A stretch of 64,000 nt of DNA from Verrucomicrobiales bacterium (GCA_016793885.1 JAEUHE010000042.1:62001-126000), one strand, 5' to 3'. Numbered from the stretch's first letter, positions 16,863 through 25,369 are shown. Notes: generated from the sequence alone by a model not told the origin. Made by a program: numbers and translations.

Positions 16863-18137
16863 ATGACCGATATCGTGGTGGTAGGCGGCGGTATTGTTGG
16901 ACTCGCCGTGGCTCGTTCCCTAATCCGATCGAATCCTCAACTTCTCATTCGAGTCCTGGAAAAGGAGACCTCCTGGTCCGCTCATGTTGCAGATCAAGGA
17001 GGCGGCATCATTCATTCAGGCGTTGGCTACCAACCCGGCTCGCTCAAGGCGAAACTCGCCCGGGTTGGTAACGAGCGCTTGGTGCGTTTCTGTCAGGAAC
17101 ACTCCCTGCCTCACGAGGTCTGCGGCAAAGTGATCGTGGCGACGGATCAGGATGAGCTGCCGGCTCTAAACCGGCTGTTTGAGCGTGGACGCGCCAACGG
17201 CGTGCCGGTCAAACGAATGAGCCCGGAGGAGCTTCGGCAGCGTGAGCCCCATGTCCGGGGCATTGCCGCGCTGCATGTGCCGACGACCGGTATTGTCGAC
17301 TTCGTGGCAGTGGCGGACAAGCTGGCGGAACTGGTGTTCCAGAGCGGAGTGGACCTTCGGCTCGCGACGCGGCTTGAAAGCATCGAACGGTCGGTGGGGG
17401 AGATTCGTCTCGGCACCGACAAAGGGGTCTTTTCGACACGATTCCTGATCAATTGTGCGGGCTTGTTCAACGATCGGTCGGCCGATCCGGAAGGGGAGGT
17501 CTCCGGCGGGGATAAGGCGGTACGTGGCGACTACTTCCAGTTGCGCTCCGACCGGAACCATCTGGTTCGTCACCTGGTCTTTCCGGTTCCCGACTCTCGA
17601 GCGGGATCGGGCAGCGCCCATCTCACTCGTTCGGTTCACGGCGGAGTCTTCGTCGGACCCAATTTCTCATCCGCCGCCTCCACCTCGCAGGTCGCCTCCT
17701 CCGAGCCGCGGGCTCACAACTTTAGCGAGGCCAAACAGATCTTGCGTTCCGATGACACCGCAGCCCGGTCTGGTCGGCAGGCGCGCCGAGGACTGATCGA
17801 CACCAGCAGCTGGTTTCAGCTGAAAGCCTTCACCCGGCGTTTGCAGCGGCTTGTTCCCGAGCTGCGAAGCGAGGACATTTTGCCCAGCCCTGAAGGAACT
17901 CGCACTCAGCCCATCGCCAGCGAGCGAGATCTGGCCGAGGACTTCCAATTTGTTTCCGGACGAAACTCTCTGCACGTTTGTTTGGCCTCGGCACCGAGCG
18001 CCACCCTGGCTTTGGAACTGGGGCACTACGTGGCAGCTCAGGCGATGCGTGCCACCGACTTCCCCAGTTCCGTGGCGCCCAGCGAAGGGTGGGAGGAGTC
18101 GGCTGAGAACTACTGCGAGGGGATCTGTGAGCTGTAG
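16863..18137 (+). CDS. FAD-dependent oxidoreductase, L-2-hydroxyglutarate oxidase (LhgO)-like
   Basis: A 424-residue flavoprotein of the DAO/GlpD fold. The dinucleotide motif VVVGGGIVGLAVARSL is at the N-terminus, followed by VLEKETSWSAH and GGGIIHSGVGYQPGSLKAKL, the latter close to the HSGIYY-x-PGSLKA signature of LhgO. FLINCAGLFNDR (about 195-206) is the second FAD contact. The C-terminal third diverges: the expected GPNAVLA-type segment reads VGPNFSSAAS and is followed by a Ser/Ala-rich stretch. The substrate may therefore not be 2-hydroxyglutarate. It begins 95 bp after flagellin and 26 bp before an epimerase gene, and heads the sugar cluster. A role in oxidising a sugar acid is possible but not shown. 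Confidence 0.75.
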   Translation: MTDIVVVGGGIVGLAVARSLIRSNPQLLIRVLEKETSWSAHVADQGGGIIHSGVGYQPGSLKAKLARVGNERLVRFCQEHSLPHEVCGKVIVATDQDELPALNRLFERGRANGVPVKRMSPEELRQREPHVRGIAALHVPTTGIVDFVAVADKLAELVFQSGVDLRLATRLESIERSVGEIRLGTDKGVFSTRFLINCAGLFNDRSADPEGEVSGGDKAVRGDYFQLRSDRNHLVRHLVFPVPDSRAGSGSAHLTRSVHGGVFVGPNFSSAASTSQVASSEPRAHNFSEAKQILRSDDTAARSGRQARRGLIDTSSWFQLKAFTRRLQRLVPELRSEDILPSPEGTRTQPIASERDLAEDFQFVSGRNSLHVCLASAPSATLALELGHYVAAQAMRATDFPSSVAPSEGWEESAENYCEGICEL

Positions 18138-18163
18138 TTCCTCCGGATCTTACCTTTTCTAGC

Positions 18164-19102
18164 ATGAAATCAAAAATTCTGGTGACGGGTGCCGCTGGGT
18201 ATCTTGGTTCGGTACTGTGCGAAGTTTTGTTGCGCGAGGGCTTCTCGGTCCTCGCCCTCGACAATCTCTTCTATGGAGAGGTGAACCTGTTCCATCTCTG
18301 TGGCAACCCCGACTTCGAGTTCGTTCGGGCTGACGCCCGTGACGAAAAGGTCATGCGCGGTGTGCTCAAGACGGTGGATGCGGTCATCCCGCTGGCCGCC
18401 ATGGTGGGAGTTGGCGCTTGCGATCGCGATCCGCTCATGACTCGGTCGCTGAACCTGGATGCCATCGCGATGCTCAACCGCATTCGTTCCAAGGAGCAGC
18501 TGGTGGTGTATCCCACGACCAACAGCGGTTATGGAACCCAGACGGGCGAGATGTTTTGCACCGAGGAAACCCCGCTTCAACCGATTTCCTTGTACGGCGA
18601 AACGAAGGCGGCCGCGGAGAAGCTGCTGCTTCACTCTGCCAACACGATCTGCCTCCGCCTGGCCACGGTCTTTGGCATGTCCCCCCGGATGCGACTGGAC
18701 CTGCTGGTGAATCATTTCGTGCTCGCTGCGGTGACCGACGGCACGCTGACCATCTTTGAGAAAGACTTTAAGCGCAATTACGTCCATGTGCGGGATGTGG
18801 CTGACTGCTTCGTCCACTGTCTGCGCAGCCGTGAGCGGATGATCGGGCGCACATTCAATGTGGGTCTGGACTCTGCGAACCTTTCCAAGGGCGAGCTGGC
18901 CATGAAGGTGAAGGAGTACGTGCCGAATTTCTATGTTCACTTCGCCGAGATCGGCAGCGATCCCGACAAGCGCAACTACGTTGTTTCGAACCAACGGCTT
19001 CGGGAAGCCGGCTTTGAGGCCCGTCGTTCCTTGGAGGACGGCATCCAGGAGTTGATCAAGGGCTATCGAATGCTGGGCCGGGGTCGTTACAAGAACGTCT
19101 GA
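18164..19102 (+). CDS. NAD-dependent epimerase/dehydratase (extended SDR family)
   Basis: 312 residues with the extended SDR layout. The Rossmann motif is ILVTGAAGYLGSVLCEVL (TGxxGxxG). VRADARDEKV contains the adenine-side Asp, AVIPLAAMVGVGACDRD follows, and catalytic Tyr/Lys lie in SLYGETKAAAEKLL. The upstream Ser/Thr is in YPTTNSGYG. RNYVHVRDVADCFVHCL and TFNVGLDSANLSKGEL are typical substrate-domain elements. Enzymes of this group epimerise, dehydrate or reduce NDP-sugars. Which reaction applies cannot be read from sequence alone. It is packed between the LhgO-like gene (26 bp) and the nucleotidyltransferase gene (16 bp), suggesting one transcription unit devoted to an activated sugar. Confidence 0.88.
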   Translation: MKSKILVTGAAGYLGSVLCEVLLREGFSVLALDNLFYGEVNLFHLCGNPDFEFVRADARDEKVMRGVLKTVDAVIPLAAMVGVGACDRDPLMTRSLNLDAIAMLNRIRSKEQLVVYPTTNSGYGTQTGEMFCTEETPLQPISLYGETKAAAEKLLLHSANTICLRLATVFGMSPRMRLDLLVNHFVLAAVTDGTLTIFEKDFKRNYVHVRDVADCFVHCLRSRERMIGRTFNVGLDSANLSKGELAMKVKEYVPNFYVHFAEIGSDPDKRNYVVSNQRLREAGFEARRSLEDGIQELIKGYRMLGRGRYKNV

Positions 19103-19118
19103 TTTTCCCCCCAGGACT

Positions 19119-19886
19119 ATGACGCGGGCTTTTTTTCCGATGCTTCCCTCCGCACGGCAGCCCAGGCTTGTCGGTGCGCCCACCGTGGCAATCCTCGCTG
19201 GCGGCTTGGGTACCCGACTTCGATCGGTGGTCAATGACCGCCCTAAGGTCTTGGCCGAGATTTCTGGTCGGCCTTTTCTCTCCTTTTGGCTCGAGACCCT
19301 GGCTCAGCAAGGCTTCCGCGAGGTCGTCATCTGCGCGGGGTATCTCGCTGAACAGGTCGAGCAGTGCCTCGGTGACACGTTCGGCCCGCTGCAACTGCGC
19401 TATTCGATCGAGCCGCAGCCACTCGGAACGGGTGGTGCCTTGCGCTTGGCCTCCGACCGGTTCTCAACCGATCAGGTCATGGTGTTGAACGGAGACTCTT
19501 TTTGCGAAGTGGACCTGGCTGCCTTTTGGAAGGCGCATCTCGAACGTCGTCTCCCGGCCAGCATGGTGCTTCGCTACGAGGAAGACACCCGACGCTATGG
19601 CCGAGTCACCCTTTCGTCCGATGGGCGGTTGGAGAACTTCCTCGAAAAATCCGACTTGATCCGTCCGGGATGGATCAACGCCGGCATTTATCTGTTGCCC
19701 AAGGACTGGATTTCCCGGGTTCCGGCGGCGCAAGCCATCTCGCTGGAACGGGATCTGCTTCCCGGCTGGATGGGTGAAGGGATCTACGGTTTTCCTTCCG
19801 CGGGACGGTTCATCGATATCGGAACACCGGAATCGTTCGCGCGCGCGGGTGAATTTTTTGCCGATGCAAAGAAGCTCGCAGCCTAG
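19119..19886 (+). CDS. Sugar-phosphate nucleotidyltransferase, HddC-like
   Basis: 255 residues with the NTP-transferase signature: VAILAGGLGTRLRSVVNDRPKVL (nucleotide-binding loop and Lys), FLSFWLETLAQQGFREVVIC, EPQPLGTGGALRLA, MVLNGDSFCEVDL (metal-binding Asp), and GFPSAGRFIDIGTPESF near the C-terminus. The short form and the adjacent heptose-kinase-like gene favour the D-glycero-D-manno-heptose 1-phosphate guanylyltransferase (HddC) group over larger GDP-mannose pyrophosphorylases. It would activate a sugar 1-phosphate to an NDP-sugar in the cytoplasm. The nucleotide and sugar specificity are inferred from context only. Sixty-six bases separate it from the kinase gene. Confidence 0.82.
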   Translation: MTRAFFPMLPSARQPRLVGAPTVAILAGGLGTRLRSVVNDRPKVLAEISGRPFLSFWLETLAQQGFREVVICAGYLAEQVEQCLGDTFGPLQLRYSIEPQPLGTGGALRLASDRFSTDQVMVLNGDSFCEVDLAAFWKAHLERRLPASMVLRYEEDTRRYGRVTLSSDGRLENFLEKSDLIRPGWINAGIYLLPKDWISRVPAAQAISLERDLLPGWMGEGIYGFPSAGRFIDIGTPESFARAGEFFADAKKLAA

Positions 19887-19952
19887 CCAGGTAATCCTGG
19901 CCGACTGGCCTGCTCCCCGGAGACGGGGGATCGGCCAGGGAATCGGAATCGA

Positions 19953-21083
19953 ATGATTATTACTCGCACTCCATTTCGGATCTCCTTCTTCGGCGGGGGA
20001 ACGGACTATCCTGGTTGGTATCGTGAGCATGGCGGCGCGGTCCTGGCGACCTCGATCGACAAGTATTGTTATCTCACATGTCGCCATCTGCCGCCCTTCT
20101 TCGAACATCGGATCCGCGTCGTCTACTCCAAGATCGAGAATTGCAACTCGGTTGAGGAGATCGAGCATCCCTCGGTGCGAGAGACCCTCCGTTTTTTGGA
20201 TTTTCAGCGAGGGGTGGAAGTGCACCACGACGGCGATCTTCCGGCCCGAAGCGGGATGGGATCGAGTTCGGCCTTCACGGTGGGGCTTCTGCACGCCTTG
20301 TATGCGCTCAAGGGACGAATGCCCGGCAAGCACCAGTTGGCGATGGAGAGCATTCACCTCGAGCAGGAGGTTCTGAAGGAGACCGTGGGATCGCAGGACC
20401 AGGTCACAGCTGCCTACGGGGGATTCAATCACATCTCCTTCCACCAGTCCGGAGAGATTTCTGTGCGGCCGATGATACTACCCCCATCGCGTCTGCAGGA
20501 GCTGAGTTCCCACCTGATGTTGTTCTACACCGGCATCAAGCGGACCGCCGCGCAGGTGGCGAGCACCTATGTTCCCACGATCGAGTCCAAACGGCGGCAG
20601 TTGCGGATCCTCCGCGACATGGTGGAGGAGGCAATCTCCATTCTGTCCGGAACGGGAGAAATCCGAGCCTTTGGCGACCTGCTGCATGAGGCCTGGCAGG
20701 CGAAACGCGCGATGAGCGACCAGATCTCCAACCCGGAGATCGATGACATCTATGAGACCGCCCGAGCTGCCGGAGCACTGGGAGGCAAGATCACCGGAGC
20801 GGGCGGCGGAGGATTCCTTCTGCTGTTTGCGCCGCCCCGTCATCACAATCACATCCGCGAGAAGCTCGAGGGTTTTCTGCACGTGCCCTTCAATTTCGAA
20901 ACCTCGGGGAGCCAGGTCATCTTCTACGACCAAGAGCAGGACTACACTGCTGCCGAAGAGGACAGCCGGCTCCGCAAGATCATCGCCTTTCGCGAGTGGT
21001 CGGGCGGAAAAGCCGAGGTCGCCGCGACCAGCGAAACTCGACTGGAAGCCATCGGAAACAATCTCGTTAAAGTCGACTTCTAA
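19953..21083 (+). CDS. hddA: GHMP-family sugar kinase, D-glycero-alpha-D-manno-heptose 7-phosphate kinase (HddA)-like
   Basis: 376 residues starting MIITRTPFRISFFGGGTDYP, the conserved substrate-side N-terminus of HddA and related GHMP kinases. The ATP loop is DLPARSGMGSSSAFTVGLL, and the third motif is GGKITGAGGGGFLLLFAP. VLKETVGSQDQVTAAYGGFN is also typical. The enzyme is expected to phosphorylate heptose 7-phosphate at C1, the step before dephosphorylation (GmhB) and nucleotidylation (HddC). The HddC-like gene lies just upstream, but gmhA and gmhB are not in the window. L-fucose or other sugar kinases share the family, so the heptose assignment rests on the N-terminal motif plus context. 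The next gene starts only 3 bp after its stop. Confidence 0.83.
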   Translation: MIITRTPFRISFFGGGTDYPGWYREHGGAVLATSIDKYCYLTCRHLPPFFEHRIRVVYSKIENCNSVEEIEHPSVRETLRFLDFQRGVEVHHDGDLPARSGMGSSSAFTVGLLHALYALKGRMPGKHQLAMESIHLEQEVLKETVGSQDQVTAAYGGFNHISFHQSGEISVRPMILPPSRLQELSSHLMLFYTGIKRTAAQVASTYVPTIESKRRQLRILRDMVEEAISILSGTGEIRAFGDLLHEAWQAKRAMSDQISNPEIDDIYETARAAGALGGKITGAGGGGFLLLFAPPRHHNHIREKLEGFLHVPFNFETSGSQVIFYDQEQDYTAAEEDSRLRKIIAFREWSGGKAEVAATSETRLEAIGNNLVKVDF

Positions 21084-21086
21084 TCA

Positions 21087-21986
21087 TTGTCTATGCCACG
21101 CACCTCCACTTCCTCGCGTTCCAAGTCTCAGGCCCCTGCGCTCACCCACTCCCAGAAAGCCATGCTTCCTGACCTCGCCGCCAAATCACACTGGTTGCGC
21201 CGCGAGTTGTTCAAGATGGTCATGGCCACGAAGAAGGGCCATATCCCGTCCTCTTTTTCCTGCACCGAGATTTTGGTGGGACTCTTTTACGGCGGGGTGC
21301 TGCGCTACCGTCGTGGCGAGCCCCAGGACCCTCAGCGCGATCGTCTGATTGTGAGCAAGGGCCACGCTGCGATGGCGCTTTACCCCATTCTGGCTGACGT
21401 CGGTTGGGTGGCTGAGCGCGAACTGGCGCAGTTTACCAAGAAGGACGCCGTTCTGCGCATGTATGCCGATCCGAGCATTCCGGGAATCGATGCCATCAGC
21501 GGATCGCTGGGGCACGGCCTGGGCATCGCTTCGGGAATGTGTCTCGCCGCCAAGCAAGACGGACGCGATCAACGATCCTTTGTAGTGCTGGGCGACAGCG
21601 AGTGTTACGAGGGCTCGGTCTGGGAGGGAGCCTACTTCGCCGCGCACTACGAGTTGGACAACCTGGTGGCCATCGTCGACCGCAACGGGCTCTCGATCAT
21701 GGGCAAGACCGAGGAACTGCTGAGCATCGGATCCCTGGAAGAGAAGTTTCGCAGCTTCGGTTGGGAGGCTGTCAGCGTGGACGGTCATTCCTACGAGGAG
21801 CTTCTAGGAGCTTACTCGCGTCAGGGCAAGACCTCAGGGAAGCCCCTGGCCATCATTGCCAATACCGTGAAAGGGAAGGGGATCTCATTCATGGAGAACC
21901 GTAGCGAATGGCACAATCGGATGCCGGACGCGGCGCAACAGGAACAAGCCTGGCGTGATCTCGAGACGAACTGCATCGCGAACTGA
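21087..21986 (+). CDS. Transketolase-like protein, N-terminal (TPP-binding) subunit
   Basis: A 299-residue half-transketolase. It has KKGHIPSSFSCTEILVGLFY, SKGHAAMALYPILADVG, AISGSLGHGLGIASGM, and the thiamine-diphosphate motif GDSECYEGSVWEGAYFAAHY continuing to VAIVDRNGLSI (GD...N). The C-terminal and pyrimidine-binding domains are encoded by the next gene, 14 bp downstream, so the pair forms one heteromeric enzyme. Split transketolases occur widely in archaea and in bacterial glycan clusters. There they either make sedoheptulose 7-phosphate, a heptose precursor, or transfer two-carbon units to modified sugars. Either role fits this cluster. An N-terminal Ser/Pro-rich extension of about 25 residues is of unknown meaning. 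Confidence 0.9.
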   Translation: MSMPRTSTSSRSKSQAPALTHSQKAMLPDLAAKSHWLRRELFKMVMATKKGHIPSSFSCTEILVGLFYGGVLRYRRGEPQDPQRDRLIVSKGHAAMALYPILADVGWVAERELAQFTKKDAVLRMYADPSIPGIDAISGSLGHGLGIASGMCLAAKQDGRDQRSFVVLGDSECYEGSVWEGAYFAAHYELDNLVAIVDRNGLSIMGKTEELLSIGSLEEKFRSFGWEAVSVDGHSYEELLGAYSRQGKTSGKPLAIIANTVKGKGISFMENRSEWHNRMPDAAQQEQAWRDLETNCIAN

Positions 21987-22000
21987 ATTTAAATCCTACT

Positions 22001-22999
22001 ATGTCTGCCAAACCCAAACTCATGCGGGACGTGCTCATTCAAGAGATCTTCGCTCGCGCCAAGACGAACTCTAATCTGCTCTTCCTCAGCGCCGATCTGG
22101 GAGCTGAGTCTCTGGACCAGTTCCGCGCGGAGCTGCCGGGCCAGTTTATCTATCCCGGTATCTGCGAGCAGAATATGATCGATGTCGCAGCCGGCTTGGC
22201 CAGCGCGCGCAAGACCGTCTTTACCTATGCCATGGCCAGCTTCATCACCGCTCGCTGTTACGAGCAGCTGAAGGTCGCACTCGGCGCGATGAACAAACCC
22301 GTGACCGTGGTTTCGGTCGGTGTCGGCCTCGGCTATGACGACGCCGGGCCCACTCATTATACGACCGAGGATGTCGCCTGTCTGCGGGCCTTGCCGAATG
22401 TTGAGATCTGGACGCCTTGCGACGAGGAGTCGACCCGTGAGATGACCATCGAGTGCTGCGAGCGACCCGCTTTCCGGTATCTCCGGTTGGAGCGACCGGC
22501 GCTTCCCAATGTCTATCAGGGCAACTTTCGAGCCGCCATGTCCAACGGGTTCTGTGAAGTGGCGTCCGGGGGCGAGGTGGCCATCGTCGCCAGCGGCTAC
22601 ATGCTGCATCGGGCTTTGGCGGTTCGGGAGCAGCTGAAGATGGAGGGGCTCGACGTCTCGGTGTTTGACCTGTTCCGGATCAAGCCGCTGGCTTCTCGTG
22701 AGCTGGTTCGGCAGCTGGACCGTTTCTCCCATGTCGTCAGCCTGGAGGAACAATGTCTCGCCGGAGGTTTTGGCAGTGCCATCGCCGAAGCGTGGGTTGA
22801 TCATGGGGTCAGCAAACCGCTGCTCCGCCTGGGTCTGCCCGACCGCTACTTCTTCGAGAACGGCGGCCGGAATCATGTGCTGGAGCAATCCGGCCTCGGC
22901 GTCAGCACCATCGCTCAGAGGGTCACCGAGTTCTCTCGCGCCGATTCCAACCCCCGGAGCCGGATGCCGACCATCCCTTCCACCGCCCGATCGTTTTAA
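22001..22999 (+). CDS. Transketolase-like protein, C-terminal (pyrimidine-binding) subunit
   Basis: 332 residues covering the transketolase Pyr and C-terminal domains. YPGICEQNMIDVAAGLASARK contains the conserved catalytic Glu that activates thiamine diphosphate. It is followed by TYAMASFITARCYEQLKVAL, GYDDAGPTHYTTEDVACLRALP and YLRLERPALPNVY. The C-terminal domain includes VAIVASGYMLHRALAVREQL and SLEEQCLAGGFGSAIAEA. It pairs with the preceding gene. The gene order half-transketolase, half-transketolase, dehydrogenase, DegT enzyme, all within 20-bp gaps, suggests a dedicated pathway rather than housekeeping pentose phosphate metabolism. Confidence 0.9.
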   Translation: MSAKPKLMRDVLIQEIFARAKTNSNLLFLSADLGAESLDQFRAELPGQFIYPGICEQNMIDVAAGLASARKTVFTYAMASFITARCYEQLKVALGAMNKPVTVVSVGVGLGYDDAGPTHYTTEDVACLRALPNVEIWTPCDEESTREMTIECCERPAFRYLRLERPALPNVYQGNFRAAMSNGFCEVASGGEVAIVASGYMLHRALAVREQLKMEGLDVSVFDLFRIKPLASRELVRQLDRFSHVVSLEEQCLAGGFGSAIAEAWVDHGVSKPLLRLGLPDRYFFENGGRNHVLEQSGLGVSTIAQRVTEFSRADSNPRSRMPTIPSTARSF

Positions 23000-23016
23000 C
23001 TCAACCCCCTAATCCG

Positions 23017-23997
23017 GTGCGTCTTCCGCCTCTACTCAAAGTCACCTCGCCGTCCTTCTCCAAGAATGAATCCTTGGTGATGGACGTAGCGGAGCTGCCG
23101 CTTCGCACCGTCCTTAACTCCCTCGGGGAACGGTTCGAGGGGGCGGCTCTCGCCCGTTATCTGGCCGACGCAGACGCCGCCATCGTTGGGTTGGAGAAGA
23201 TTACTGGCGAATTGCTCGACAGCTGCCCGAAGCTTCAATTGGTCGCCAAGTATGGAGTGGGATTGGATAATGTGGATTTGCAGGCCTGCGAGGAACGGGG
23301 AGTCACGGTTGGATGGACGCCGGGCGTCAACCGCTACGCCGTCGCGGAGCAGACTGTTGGGTGCCTGATCGGCCTCAGTCGAAATCTGTTTTTCGCGACT
23401 CGCAAACTTCGCGATGGCATGTGGGACAAGGTTGGCGGACGACAGATTTCCGAGCTAACCGTGGGAATTGTGGGCCTCGGCCAGGTCGGACGTGAACTTG
23501 TTCGGCTGCTCAAACCCTTCGGCTGCCGGATCCTCGCGAATGACATCGCGGACATCTCAGATTTCTGCGCCTCCTCGGGCGTGACTGAGGTTGGACTCGA
23601 GGACTTGTTGCGACAGTCTGATGCCGTCAGCTTGCATGTTCCGCTCACGTCGGAGACACGGCATCTCATCAATGCCGATGCGCTTTCCCGTATGCGCCGG
23701 ACCGCCTACCTCATCAACACTTCCCGCGGAGATGTGGTGGATCAGACTGCGCTCAAGCACGCCCTGCGGGCTGGCACCATCGCCGGTGCCGCCATTGATG
23801 TCTATGCCGTGGAGCCTCCCAACGATTTGGACTTCCTTCGGCTGCCGAATCTCGTGTGCACCCCGCACATTGCTGGAAATTCCGCCGAGGCGGTGGTTGC
23901 CATGGGGCGCAGTGCCATCTGCCATGTGAAGGAGTTCTACGGACTCCACGGCAACACCCTCCGGCCCGATCCTCTGGCGGTGAAAGTCGCCGCCTGA
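23017..23997 (+). CDS. D-isomer-specific 2-hydroxyacid dehydrogenase (phosphoglycerate dehydrogenase-like)
   Basis: 326 residues starting at GTG. It has the family's split catalytic domain and Rossmann core: LVAKYGVGLDNVDLQACEER, then TVGIVGLGQVGRELVRLL (GxGxxG). The catalytic Arg is in LINTSRGDVVDQTAL, Glu in VYAVEPPNDLDFL and His in TPHIAGNSAEAV. It lacks the C-terminal ACT regulatory domain of serine-pathway SerA enzymes, so it is unlikely to be the regulated biosynthetic enzyme. In this cluster it may oxidise or reduce a sugar-derived 2-hydroxyacid. The substrate is unknown. It is 17 bp after the transketolase pair and 18 bp before the DegT-fold gene. Confidence 0.86.
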   Translation: MRLPPLLKVTSPSFSKNESLVMDVAELPLRTVLNSLGERFEGAALARYLADADAAIVGLEKITGELLDSCPKLQLVAKYGVGLDNVDLQACEERGVTVGWTPGVNRYAVAEQTVGCLIGLSRNLFFATRKLRDGMWDKVGGRQISELTVGIVGLGQVGRELVRLLKPFGCRILANDIADISDFCASSGVTEVGLEDLLRQSDAVSLHVPLTSETRHLINADALSRMRRTAYLINTSRGDVVDQTALKHALRAGTIAGAAIDVYAVEPPNDLDFLRLPNLVCTPHIAGNSAEAVVAMGRSAICHVKEFYGLHGNTLRPDPLAVKVAA

Positions 23998-24015
23998 ACT
24001 CTACTTTAATCAGCT

Positions 24016-25227
24016 ATGATCCTATCGAAATCCAAAGCTCAGGGTGAGATATCGGAGAACCTGAACTGGCCACTGATGCGAAACAACATCTCGCGTCAGG
24101 ATCTCGACGCGGTGATTCACTATCTGCAGCAGGATGATCCGATCCTGACGCAGTCGAATCAGGTTCGCGCTTTCGAGCAGGAATGGTCGGAATGGCTGGG
24201 AGTCAATTACAGCGTTTTCGTAAACTCGGGGTCCTCGGCCAACTTGCTGAGCATGACGGCGCTGCGCCAGCACTACGGGCCAGGGGAAGTCATTGTTCCC
24301 ACCTTGACCTGGGTCTCCGATATCGCGTCGGTGCTGCAGGCGGGACTGGACCCGGTTTTTGTGGATATCAATCCGCGCACACTCGGGATGGATATCGATC
24401 AGGTCATCCGCAAGCTGGGCCCCAAGACGCGGGCCGTGTTTTTGACGCATATCCTGGGCTACAACGGGCTTGATCAGGTCCTTCTCGATGAGCTTCAGCG
24501 GCGGGGGATCCCGTTGATTGAAGACGTATGTGAGTCGCACGGTGCCCGCTTTGGTGACGCCAAATTGGGGAGCCTCGGGCTGATGTCCAACTTCTCGTTC
24601 TACTATGCGCATCACCTGAGCACGATTGAGGGCGGCATGGTCTGTACCAACGACGCTCAGTTGTATCAGACCCTGCGCATGCTGCGATCGCATGGCATGG
24701 TTCGGGAGAGCACATCGGTGGATCTGAAGCAGCGGTTCACCACTCAGCACCCGGATCTGAACCCGGACTTCATTTTTGCCTTTCCAGCCTATAACGTTCG
24801 CAGTACCGAGCTCAACGCCATCATGGGGCGGTCGCAGCTCAAGCGGCTCGATGCGAACAATCGTCGGCGGACCGAGAACCTCCTGCTCTTTCTGGAGAAT
24901 CTCGATCCGGAGCGGTATCAAGTCGATTTCGCCACCGAAGGCAGCTGCAACTACGCCTTCACGCTCATTCTGAGGCACCCGGATGAGGCGTTGCGGGACC
25001 GCGTGATGGACCGGCTTCGTCAGCATGGCGTGGAGTTCCGACGCGGCACCAGCGGCGGGGGCAATCAGTTGCGGCAGCCCTATCTGAAAAAGCTGTTCGG
25101 CGAGAAGGAGTGTCTCAAGTTTCCGCGCGTGGATCATGTCCACTTTTTCGGTTTCTACATCGGCAATTACCCATCGCTTGAGCGCGCCAGCATCTTGGAG
25201 CTGTGCGCCTTGCTGAATACCCTGTGA
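24016..25227 (+). CDS. DegT-fold PLP enzyme of the histidine type (sugar 3-dehydratase, ColD/RfbH-like)
   Basis: 403 residues with the DegT/DnrJ/EryC1/StrS fold. It has VFVNSGSSANLLSM (phosphate loop), VIVPTLTWVSDIASVLQAG, LIEDVCESHGARFGD (Asp to the pyridine nitrogen), and the site normally holding the Schiff-base lysine. Here that site reads SNFSFYYAHHLSTIEGGM, with His199 where aminotransferases have Lys. The same PAHH or GHH pattern marks the PLP dehydratases ColD (GDP-4-keto-6-deoxymannose 3-dehydratase) and RfbH/DdhC (CDP-hexulose 3-dehydrase). It therefore probably removes the C3 hydroxyl of a 4-keto-6-deoxy NDP-sugar instead of aminating it. No iron-sulphur motif is seen in the protein. 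Substrate identity is inferred. A structured region that may be a terminator follows. Confidence 0.85.
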   Translation: MILSKSKAQGEISENLNWPLMRNNISRQDLDAVIHYLQQDDPILTQSNQVRAFEQEWSEWLGVNYSVFVNSGSSANLLSMTALRQHYGPGEVIVPTLTWVSDIASVLQAGLDPVFVDINPRTLGMDIDQVIRKLGPKTRAVFLTHILGYNGLDQVLLDELQRRGIPLIEDVCESHGARFGDAKLGSLGLMSNFSFYYAHHLSTIEGGMVCTNDAQLYQTLRMLRSHGMVRESTSVDLKQRFTTQHPDLNPDFIFAFPAYNVRSTELNAIMGRSQLKRLDANNRRRTENLLLFLENLDPERYQVDFATEGSCNYAFTLILRHPDEALRDRVMDRLRQHGVEFRRGTSGGGNQLRQPYLKKLFGEKECLKFPRVDHVHFFGFYIGNYPSLERASILELCALLNTL

Positions 25228-25257
25228 TCATCGTCTCCTCAATCGATTCCCCTTTAG

Positions 25258-25331
25258 GTGGAGTGAGCTACGGGTTCGCTGATGTGTTTCCCTCGGGCCA
25301 ACACCTCTCACCCGGTCACTCCACTGTTTTT
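25258..25331 (+). terminator. Nested hairpin with T-tract, candidate terminator or attenuator
   Basis: Between the DegT-fold and radical SAM genes three nested complementary pairs line up. GTGGAGTGA (25258) pairs with TCACTCCAC (25316), CGGGT (25271) with ACCCG (25310), and GTGTT (25284) with AACAC (25300). TGTTTTT follows directly. The long loops make it weaker than a textbook terminator. A conditional read-through element controlling the last two genes is an alternative. Confidence 0.45.
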
Positions 25332-25369
25332 CCATACCTGATTCCATCCACCTCTATCGCTGATACACT

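Noticed and set aside
18170..19234. 354-codon minus-strand frame over the SDR gene
   Set aside because: The plus strand encodes a complete SDR enzyme with all catalytic motifs. The antisense frame has none.
24016..25227. Annotation as a sugar aminotransferase
   Set aside because: The Schiff-base lysine is replaced by histidine, so a dehydratase of the ColD/RfbH type is the better reading.
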